NCBI GenBank assembly: GCA_937121005.1
Contig: CAKZKB010000507.1
Span: 1 to 5,879, forward strand
From: an uncultured cyanobacterium
Lineage (GTDB): Bacteria; Cyanobacteriota; Cyanobacteriia; Cyanobacteriales; Geitlerinemataceae
Reading direction: 5' to 3'
DNA length: 5,879 nt
Numbering within the stretch: position 1 is the first letter of the stretch; each line of letters begins with the position of its first letter. The notes under the pieces are model-generated. The model was not told the origin of the DNA. It worked only from the letters and a program-made list of their open reading frames with translations, and searched no databases. Both the position numbers and the translations under genes were made by a program. Below are positions 1 through 4,733 of the stretch, piece after piece.

Positions 1-71
1 GCATCGACGAGTGTAGTTTTGCCATGGTCTACGTGAGCGATGATGGCGACGTTGCGTATGGGCAGGGACAT
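1..71 (-). CDS. typA: Translational GTPase BipA/TypA, N-terminal fragment
   Basis: Only the first 23 codons are inside the window; the gene continues past the left edge. The protein begins [20 protein letters not shown]. The stretch AHVDHGKT (residues 12-19) is the G1/P-loop of elongation-factor-type GTPases, and the short lead '[18 protein letters not shown]' is typical of BipA/TypA, a ribosome-associated GTPase used in stress and low-temperature growth. EF-G and LepA share the P-loop but have different lead sequences (LepA usually has RNFSIIAHIDHGKST). The ATG at 71 is the only start available, because an in-frame TGA lies at 110-108 and no GTG or TTG lies between. No Shine-Dalgarno sequence is visible. 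A possible -10 box (TAGAAT) lies about 29 bases upstream. The family call is firm; only the rest of the gene could exclude another member of the superfamily. Confidence 0.88.
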
Positions 72-99
72 GGTGGGGTGACGATACGTTTCTTTACAA

Positions 100-105
100 A
101 TTCTA
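100..105 (-). promoter_or_regulatory. Possible -10 box for typA
   Basis: On the minus strand TAGAAT (5 of 6 matches to TATAAT) ends 28 bases before the typA start codon, giving a short leader of about 22 bases. No convincing -35 box is seen at the normal distance. This is a candidate only. Confidence 0.3.
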
Positions 106-180
106 GCTCAGTTTTGCCCTCGGACACCAAAGACTCGCATCATGCTACAATTCGCCCTATGCTCCGGTGGGCCGGCTCAA

Positions 181-213
181 CGATCGGGCGCGACAAGGGT
201 GCTAGCCCGATCG
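181..213. terminator. Hairpin between the PEP-CTERM remnant and typA
   Basis: A perfect 9-bp inverted repeat, CGATCGGGC at 181-189 and GCCCGATCG at 205-213, encloses a 15-base loop. It lies just after the stop codon of the PEP-CTERM remnant (minus strand) and before the typA promoter region. No T-run follows it on either strand, so it is a weak or non-classical terminator at best. It could also be a chance product of GATCG-rich sequence. Confidence 0.3.
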
Positions 214-229
214 CGATCGAGACTATTCC

Positions 230-484
230 CTAAGAAATGCGCCGCTTAACCAGGCTACCTCCCACTGCAACTGCTAGCAAACCGACGATCGTCGCCGGTT
301 CGGGAACGTCGGAAACGCGATCGATGCGAACTTTTCGTCCAGTCTCTAGGGCTAAATCCACTGAAGATCCATCATTACTTGCCGCGATCGCGACTTAATA
401 AGGAATACGATCGCGCATGGCCCCCTTTGACGGCTTTTTTCTCGATAAACTCGACGATCTTCCCGGCCACATCGATCTCGGTTC
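230..484 (-). pseudogene. Broken PEP-CTERM (exosortase-sorted) protein gene, C-terminal remnant
   Basis: Reading 394 down to 230 gives an open tail that begins VAIAASNDGSSVDLALETG and ends RVSDVPEPATIVGLLAVA, then VGGSLVKRRIS and a TAG stop. VPEP, a hydrophobic segment and a basic end are the three parts of a PEP-CTERM sorting signal, cut by exosortase at the inner membrane or cell surface. This frame is closed by TAA at 397-395. Just upstream the coding look moves to other frames: TEIDVAGKIVEFIEKKAVKG in one (about 478-419) and AIVFLIK in another (about 414-396). Two single-base losses, near the C-run at 421-425 and near 395, would restore one continuous protein. The rebuilt segment resembles the end of a DNRLRE/CBM96-like beta domain, which is tentative. 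Upstream the gene stops at an interspersed repeat; no signal peptide or start is found. Sequencing error could explain a shift but not the missing N-terminus. Confidence 0.72.
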
Positions 485-532
485 CTCGTTCCTCCGGCTC
501 TGCCGGGGAATGCCCCACAGAGGCTCTGCCTC
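485..532. repeat. Cyanobacterial interspersed palindromic repeat
   Basis: The segment starts CTCGTTCC and ends GGCTCTGCCTC. It carries GGCTCTGCC twice in direct orientation (496-504 and 522-530) and can fold into three small hairpins: CCGG-ctctg-CCGG (494-506), GGGG-aatg-CCCC (505-516) and GAGG-ctctg-CCTC (520-532). From general knowledge, many cyanobacterial genomes carry numerous copies of elements of the form CTCGTTCCCAGGCTCTGCCTGGGAATGC...GGCTCTGCCTC, whose translation gives spurious small ORFs. This copy does give such an ORF (534-352, minus). It lies between the broken PEP-CTERM gene and the end of the Crp/Fnr gene. Confidence 0.65.
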
Positions 533-550
533 ATGTAAAATAGAAGGTAG

Positions 551-1189
551 CTAAATTTTTAACAAGCCGGCCCGATCGCCAAACGCACCCGAACAGATAA
601 TTATATGCCGATCGCGATCGAAGGTAATTTTACCCTCTTGCTTGAACTTACCGAGCAACCGCGTCATCGTTACCCGACTCGTACCGATCGCGTTCGCCAA
701 ATCTTGATGAGTGAGACGCAACGTCAGTCGCGTTCCTCCCTGCCAAGGCTGTCCGAACTCGCGTTGGAGAAGTAACAGCAGTTCGATGGTGCGATGTTCC
801 ACTCGTCGGTGTCCCGCGATCGCCAGTAACGCTTCCGCTTGGCGCAGTCGTTGGCTCAACTGCGGTAGCAAACTTTGGGCAATCTCTGGGGAACTCTCAA
901 TTTCGCTGTGGGAGTACCACATTAAATATACACCCGAAAGTGCTTTCGCCTGATAGCTTTGCAAATAGGTCAGCAAACTGCCAAACCACATCGACGATCC
1001 TATCCATCCCAGGATGGCTTCCTCGCCACTGGCGTAGACTCCCCCCAGTTGTACCAATCCCTGACAGACTTGCCACATTCCCTCCATCTCGGTGGGAATC
1101 AACTCGCCTCTGGCATAGAAATGCACTCGGCGATCGGTAGATGTATCGGTCGGTAGGGTTTCTCGAGTGCGTTCGTAGGTGGAAGGCAT
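551..1189 (-). CDS. Crp/Fnr-family transcriptional regulator (NtcA-like HTH)
   Basis: The 212-residue protein has the Crp layout: a compact N-terminal beta-roll sensor domain (about 20-95, with VYASGEE at 51-57 matching the NtcA region VYEAGEE), a long dimer helix (about 100-125) and a winged helix domain (about 130-198). The HTH reads LTHQDLANAIGTSRVTMTRL (159-178). Its recognition helix shares R-V-T-x-T-R (172-177) with NtcA, the cyanobacterial nitrogen regulator. It is not NtcA itself: the sensor domain is shorter and diverged, and no clear cyclic-nucleotide phosphate-binding cassette (E-x-A-x-R) or effector site is seen. It is therefore a paralogue of unknown signal. The only in-frame start is the ATG at 1189; no Shine-Dalgarno is evident. 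It is divergent from the PEP-CTERM surface protein gene and has a palindrome upstream that fits its own binding site. Confidence 0.9.
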   Translation of the reverse strand: MPSTYERTRETLPTDTSTDRRVHFYARGELIPTEMEGMWQVCQGLVQLGGVYASGEEAILGWIGSSMWFGSLLTYLQSYQAKALSGVYLMWYSHSEIESSPEIAQSLLPQLSQRLRQAEALLAIAGHRRVEHRTIELLLLLQREFGQPWQGGTRLTLRLTHQDLANAIGTSRVTMTRLLGKFKQEGKITFDRDRHIIICSGAFGDRAGLLKI

Positions 1190-1224
1190 CGCAGCAAGGG
1201 TGATGGTGCAGATCTCGCACCTCG

Positions 1225-1267
1225 AGTGTAGGCCCTCTAGGTAAAGAGAACGTAATCAAACGATTAC
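1225..1267 (-). promoter_or_regulatory. Predicted class II activator-type promoter of the Crp/Fnr gene
   Basis: GTAATC-aaac-GATTAC (1252-1267) is a perfect inverted repeat. Read as GTAAT-N6-ATTAC it has the 16-bp size of CRP-family sites, and it contains GTA...TAC like NtcA sites, though with 10 rather than 8 bases between. On the minus strand it is followed after 21 bases by TACACT (1230-1225), which fits the TAN3T -10 pattern of NtcA-activated promoters. A start near 1218 would put the palindrome centre at -41.5 and give a leader of about 29 bases. The elements are visible; their function and the identity of the bound protein are inference. Confidence 0.5.
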
Positions 1268-1546
1268 CCTCACCTTAAATCTCGTCGTGCCGTTCTGTAC
1301 TGCTACGGGCAATGCTTACCCCACAGACATGGCGATCGCCTCAGAAAAAACACGGAAAATGATACCGCGATCGGCAAACTTATTCCGATTGAAACTTTGT
1401 CGAATATCGGGGTTTTCTCCCTCGCATCTCTAAAAAGGATCCCTTACACTAGAGCTAAGAAGGGTCTAACCCTCCAGGGTGTTCGATTGTCTGCTATCGC
1501 AGTCAAACTTCCTTTTTTTTAGGGAGCCGCTATCCGAATCGCACTC

Positions 1547-1551
1547 AGGAG
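1547..1551 (+). promoter_or_regulatory. Ribosome binding site of the PEP-CTERM surface protein gene
   Basis: AGGAG lies nine bases upstream of the ATG at 1561 and supports that start over the overlapping frame opened at 1479. Confidence 0.75.
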
Positions 1552-1560
1552 ACACAAAAC

Positions 1561-2460
1561 ATGATATCAAAATTCACCGATTTGTTAAAACTTGCCACCG
1601 CCACCGCTTGCCTAACAGTCGTCACCGGCCAAGCTGCCCACGCCGGACAGTTGGTCAACGACTGGAACTACGCCATCGACTCGTTTAACGATGGTTCCGA
1701 AGCCGGAGTCTTTGGTTCTGCAAGCGACTTCGAGTTTTACGGACTCGCCACCAAAGTCACCGAAACCTCGGTTTTTGTGGCTATCAATTCTAACCTCGCA
1801 CTCGGAGGCTACGACTATAGCGGAGCCGCCGACGGTCATATCGGCTACGGCGATTTGTTCTTCAACTTTTCTGGAGACAATCTGGCAACCGCCAACGGCA
1901 ATTTGTTCGGGATTCGTTTTGCCGAAAACAACGAATCGGGCGTATCGGAACTGGGCGTGTACGGTAACGTTACCGGGAAGAATATCGCTGAAACCAATAG
2001 CGGTTTCACAGATCTCAAACATCACAACAACTATACCCAAGAAGTCACAGGTGCAGGGGCTTCCATGGGGGATTTAGCTGCCAACGACAGCTATTTTCAG
2101 TACGACGCTGACTGGAGTACACCCAACTCGATCGCTTCGGGAACGAAACTGGGCAACATTAATATGCTGACCTCGAGCAATTTAGATACAGAAGGATTGT
2201 TTTTTAGCGCCTTTGGTGCGACTGGAAGCCATACGTTTGGGTTCAGCTTCGATCGCTCCTTGTTGCCGACGGGAGATTTCATCGCTCACCTGTTTGCCGA
2301 ATGCTTGAACGACGGTTTAGCATTAACGGGAGATTTGGAATTCGACCAGTTCGAGCAAGCCGACCCCACGCTTGCTGCTTCGGTACCGGAACCTTCGGGG
2401 GTTGCTAGCGTAATGGTTCTCGGGGCGATCGGCGTTGTCAGTCGCCGTCGATCGGCTTAA
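1561..2460 (+). CDS. XDD3-like exosortase-dependent (PEP-CTERM) surface protein
   Basis: The 299-residue protein has a signal peptide (K4, hydrophobic 11-23, cleavage likely after AHA at 26-28), a beta-rich body without transmembrane segments, and a PEP-CTERM sorting signal: VPEP at 275-278, hydrophobic 280-294, then RRR at 295-297. Marker segments are GAADGHIGYGDLFFNF (88-103), LFGIRFAENNESG, LGVYGNVT and AECLNDGLAL (246-255). From memory these match the XDD3 family of cyanobacterial exosortase-dependent surface proteins. The protein should be exported by Sec, processed by exosortase and placed on the cell surface or in the extracellular matrix; no enzymatic role is known or visible. An AGGAG ribosome binding site precedes the ATG and a strong terminator follows, so the gene is monocistronic. 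No exosortase gene lies in the window. Confidence 0.88.
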   Translation: MISKFTDLLKLATATACLTVVTGQAAHAGQLVNDWNYAIDSFNDGSEAGVFGSASDFEFYGLATKVTETSVFVAINSNLALGGYDYSGAADGHIGYGDLFFNFSGDNLATANGNLFGIRFAENNESGVSELGVYGNVTGKNIAETNSGFTDLKHHNNYTQEVTGAGASMGDLAANDSYFQYDADWSTPNSIASGTKLGNINMLTSSNLDTEGLFFSAFGATGSHTFGFSFDRSLLPTGDFIAHLFAECLNDGLALTGDLEFDQFEQADPTLAASVPEPSGVASVMVLGAIGVVSRRRSA

Positions 2461-2479
2461 AAATCCACTTGAACCTCAG

Positions 2480-2526
2480 TGTTGCTCCTCCCTTGCCAAT
2501 TCGGTAGAGGGAGGAGCAACATTTTT
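2480..2526 (+). terminator. Rho-independent terminator of the surface protein gene
   Basis: A perfect 13-bp stem (GTTGCTCCTCCCT at 2481-2493, complement at 2508-2520, extendable by one T-A pair) encloses a 14-base loop and is followed by ATTTTT. It begins about 20 bases after the stop codon at 2460. On the minus strand the same stem follows the ferredoxin gene but has no T-run after it, so it may serve that side only weakly. Confidence 0.88.
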
Positions 2527-2532
2527 AGAGGA

Positions 2533-2856
2533 TTAAAACATCAAATGAATGCGGGTGTTGAGTTTTTCGGCGACGGGTTCGCCACCTTTGAGGTGTCGAT
2601 CGACGATCGCTTCCACATCTTCGGGTTGGACTTGCCAGTACCAGGTTTCTTCAGGGGTGACGCGCACGCTGGGGCCGGAACTGCACTGTCCCAGACACCC
2701 GCTTGGCTCCACGCCGACTCCCTCGGGAACCGCTTGGCGAAAGGCTTCCAGGACTTGGGACGATCGCTTCTGGCAGCAGGAACGGTGCTGACAGACAAAC
2801 ACGCAGGGTCGCGGGGCCGTCGTTTCGCTGTGAGAATTGGGTTGCACTTGCACCAT
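2533..2856 (-). CDS. Thioredoxin-like [2Fe-2S] ferredoxin domain protein
   Basis: This 107-residue soluble protein has the cysteine pattern of the thioredoxin-fold [2Fe-2S] ferredoxin family: a first group CVFVCQHRSCC (Cys 18, 22, 27, 28) and a second group GCLGQCSSGPSV (Cys 54 and 58, the conserved C-x3-C). Likely cluster ligands are Cys22, Cys27 or Cys28, Cys54 and Cys58. The following TPEETWYWQVQPEDVEAIV and the HLKGGEPV segment near the C-terminus are typical of the short cyanobacterial members. It should carry electrons or sense redox state in the cytoplasm; its partner is unknown. The ATG at 2856 is the only in-frame ATG; a weak AGG lies just upstream. It is the last gene of the minus-strand cluster, 60 bases after the hydrolase, with no clear promoter of its own. 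Confidence 0.88.
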   Translation of the reverse strand: MVQVQPNSHSETTAPRPCVFVCQHRSCCQKRSSQVLEAFRQAVPEGVGVEPSGCLGQCSSGPSVRVTPEETWYWQVQPEDVEAIVDRHLKGGEPVAEKLNTRIHLMF

Positions 2857-2916
2857 GACCTGGAGATCTCGAACATCTATATCGATCTTAACGCAAGCAT
2901 TCAGGGGCAGGATTTT

Positions 2917-3741
2917 TTAATGCGATCGCCCGACAAGCTGCACGAATTGGTCTAAAATCTGCGCGTAGCGATCGCCGGCCACCTCTACAAGATCGTTATG
3001 GTTTGCACCCGACACCCACAACGACCATTTGGGTGCTGTTGCCGCATCAAACAGTTGTTCTGCGTGCCACAAGGGAACCACTTCGTCCTCCGTTCCATGT
3101 AAAATCAGAATGGGACAGCGAACCTCATCAATTTTTTGCAGGTTGGCAAACTTATCGAAAGGAAAGATCTGTACTCGCGTGAGGACGCGAAACGCACTGA
3201 CAAACGTACTTTCTAAAATCAATCCGCCGACGGGTTCGCGAGTCGCTAAATCCACTGCGGGGCCGCCACCCACCGAACGTCCGTAGAGGATGATTTTGCG
3301 AGAAGGAACGTCCAGATTTTCGGTAAGATAGCGATAGGCAGCATTGATATCTTCGTAAACTCCAGGTTCGCTAGGTTTGCCGTCGCTGAGTCCGTAACCG
3401 CGATAGTCGTAGGCAAAAACAGAAAATCCCAATGCTTGCAAGGCATAATATTTGGGCAAACCCTGGCCGATATCTTCGGCATTGCCATGGCTGTATAATA
3501 ACGTATATTCCGCGTCCGGGTTGGGAAGATAAATCGCCGCAATATTGTCATCGCTGGCGACAGGAATTTTGATAATATTCGTACTGTCGCTGTAGCTAGC
3601 AGGTGGGGGAAGAAAAATCGAGCGATCGCTTCCCAATGCAGCATACAGGGCCACGCTAACATAAATTAAGATCGGCAAGCGAACGAAACGCTGCCAATTC
3701 CACTTTCCAACTACCCATTTTCGCCAGTCGATCCGCTTCAC
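2917..3741 (-). CDS. Membrane-anchored alpha/beta hydrolase
   Basis: The 274-residue protein starts with a basic, tryptophan-rich segment and one hydrophobic stretch (about 22-37), probably a signal anchor that leaves the catalytic domain outside the cytoplasm. The hydrolase domain shows HGNAED (85-90, oxyanion-hole region), the nucleophile elbow GRSVGG (154-159, Ser156), ILHGTEDEVVP (213-223, acid Asp219) and the catalytic His248 in ANHNDL. This order matches the serine hydrolases related to ABHD13/ABHD17 and the bacterial BEM46-like group, most often esterases or thioesterases; the substrate cannot be read from the sequence. The start is GTG, chosen because AGGAGAAGG lies nine bases upstream. 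That site overlaps the stop codon of the antiporter gene, only 12 bases away, which points to one mRNA and coupled translation. Confidence 0.9.
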   Translation of the reverse strand: MKRIDWRKWVVGKWNWQRFVRLPILIYVSVALYAALGSDRSIFLPPPASYSDSTNIIKIPVASDDNIAAIYLPNPDAEYTLLYSHGNAEDIGQGLPKYYALQALGFSVFAYDYRGYGLSDGKPSEPGVYEDINAAYRYLTENLDVPSRKIILYGRSVGGGPAVDLATREPVGGLILESTFVSAFRVLTRVQIFPFDKFANLQKIDEVRCPILILHGTEDEVVPLWHAEQLFDAATAPKWSLWVSGANHNDLVEVAGDRYAQILDQFVQLVGRSH

Positions 3742-3750
3742 ACAAGCCTT

Positions 3751-3755
3751 CTCCT
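3751..3755 (-). promoter_or_regulatory. Ribosome binding site of the hydrolase gene, overlapping the antiporter stop
   Basis: On the minus strand TTTAGGAGAAGG places AGGAG nine bases before the GTG at 3741. The TAG stop of the antiporter (3756-3754) is part of the same motif. This fixes the GTG start and suggests translational coupling. Confidence 0.75.
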
Positions 3756-4698
3756 AAAGCACGTTAAAAATGCGGCCGATAAACCAACCATAAAAGAGGA
3801 AAAATAGCAACCCCTCCCAGCGCGTCACTTGTCGATCTTGAGTGACAAAAAATAACAAGATCGTGCCGATAATCATTAAAGGTAAGCCTTCGGTTAAAAT
3901 TTCCATCGGCACGATTAACTCGCCGACTAAAGCCGGAATTCCCATGACGACGAGGGAGTTAAAGATGTTAGAACCGAGAACGTTACCGACGGCAATTTCT
4001 GCATTTCCCTTTTTGACAAAGTTAATTGTTACCATCAGTTCCGGTAGCGACGTACCGATCGCCAAGGCACTCACCGCAATCACTTCCGTACCGACATCGA
4101 AAATTTTTGATAGGTGAATGACCGACTCGACGGTATAATTAGCAGCAACGGAGAGAACGATACAACTGACGACCAGAATGGCAATGGAGACGGGGAGAGA
4201 AGGCGGATCGTCTTCCTCTTCTTCCTCTTCGTTAATGTTTTTAGAAGTTGTCACCGTATAAAATAAATATACGGCAAACCCAACGATGCACAGCAGCGAT
4301 TCGCCTAAAGAAAAGTAGCGATCGATGACCGTCAAACCCAGAAAAAATGCCGATCCGACAAACAGAGGCAAATCGACATTAGTGAGGTTATATTTAATTT
4401 TTAAGTGTTCGCTTGTCACCGCCGCTACGCCGACAATTAAGAAAATGTTGGCGATGTTAGACCCGACGACATTGCCGATGACAATTTCAGAAGATCCCTG
4501 CATCACCGCAAACAGGGACGACACCAGTTCGGGTAGCGACGTGCCAATAGAGACGATGGTCACGCCAATAATAAACGATGGCAGGCGCAAAACTTTTCCG
4601 ACGGCTTCGGCCGAATCGGTAAAATAATCTGAAGCCTGAATCAGAAAAAATAAACTGACCGGAAAAATAACCAACCAAATGGAAAAAGGCAAAGACAT
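3754..4698 (-). CDS. Sodium/calcium (CaCA family, YrbG-type) antiporter
   Basis: The 314-residue integral membrane protein is predicted to exchange Ca2+ for Na+ or H+. It has the two inverted alpha-repeats of the CaCA superfamily: repeat 1 with GTSLPE (52-57) and GNVVGSNIAN (75-84), repeat 2 with GTSLPE (215-220) and GNVLGSNIFN (238-247). Glu57 and Glu220 are the expected ion ligands. About ten hydrophobic segments are seen, and the length is normal for YrbG-like proteins. The central loop between the halves carries EEEEEEDD (157-164), an acidic patch that could bind cations. The start was set at the ATG at 4698 because AGGAG lies nine bases upstream; an upstream GTG at 4731 would add 11 polar residues without a ribosome binding site. 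The secreted propeller gene ends 35 bases upstream and the hydrolase follows after 12 bases. Confidence 0.92.
   Translation of the reverse strand: MSLPFSIWLVIFPVSLFFLIQASDYFTDSAEAVGKVLRLPSFIIGVTIVSIGTSLPELVSSLFAVMQGSSEIVIGNVVGSNIANIFLIVGVAAVTSEHLKIKYNLTNVDLPLFVGSAFFLGLTVIDRYFSLGESLLCIVGFAVYLFYTVTTSKNINEEEEEEDDPPSLPVSIAILVVSCIVLSVAANYTVESVIHLSKIFDVGTEVIAVSALAIGTSLPELMVTINFVKKGNAEIAVGNVLGSNIFNSLVVMGIPALVGELIVPMEILTEGLPLMIIGTILLFFVTQDRQVTRWEGLLFFLFYGWFIGRIFNVL
4211..4230. repeat. Low-complexity CTT/CCT tract coding poly-Glu
   Basis: A 20-base pyrimidine-only run (TCTTCC followed by CTCTT/CTTCC units) encodes the six-glutamate loop of the antiporter on the minus strand. It is in frame and the gene is intact. 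Such a tract could vary in length in steps of three between strains. Confidence 0.6.
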
Positions 4699-4707
4699 CG
4701 ATCGCTG

Positions 4708-4712
4708 CTCCT
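4708..4712 (-). promoter_or_regulatory. Ribosome binding site deciding the antiporter start
   Basis: AGGAG on the minus strand lies nine bases before the ATG at 4698, so this ATG and not the upstream GTG at 4731 is the likely start. Confidence 0.75.
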
Positions 4713-4733
4713 GAAGCCGGAATTGCGGCACTT

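Larger units (their letters stand above)
1190..1560. other. Divergent intergenic region between regulator and surface protein genes
   Basis: This 371-bp stretch holds no convincing gene. It contains the 16-bp palindrome and TACACT box facing the regulator (1225-1267), a HIP1 octamer (1332-1339), a weak -10-like TACACT at 1445-1450 facing the surface protein gene without a good -35, a small alternating AGGGT/ACCCT/AGGGT motif (1461-1480) and a ribosome binding site at 1547-1551. If the promoter at 1445 is used, the surface protein mRNA has a leader of about 100 bases. Confidence 0.6.

Noticed and set aside
352..534. A 60-residue minus-strand ORF (MRQSLCGAFPGRAGG...)
   Set aside because: Its first half is the translation of the interspersed repeat and its second half runs through the broken PEP-CTERM gene. 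It has no ribosome binding site and no protein-like composition as a whole.
897..1259. 120-residue minus-strand ORF overlapping the Crp/Fnr gene
   Set aside because: It is out of frame with the regulator, whose Crp-type domains cover the same bases; no domain features are seen.
1612..2040. 142-residue minus-strand ORF opposite the surface protein
   Set aside because: It is the antisense shadow of a gene with a clear signal peptide, family motifs and a sorting signal.
2479..2955. 158-residue plus-strand ORF across the ferredoxin gene
   Set aside because: It starts inside the terminator hairpin and is antisense to a protein with a conserved cysteine pattern.
4731..4733. GTG as the antiporter start
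   Set aside because: It has no ribosome binding site and adds a polar 11-residue lead, whereas the ATG at 4698 has AGGAG nine bases upstream.
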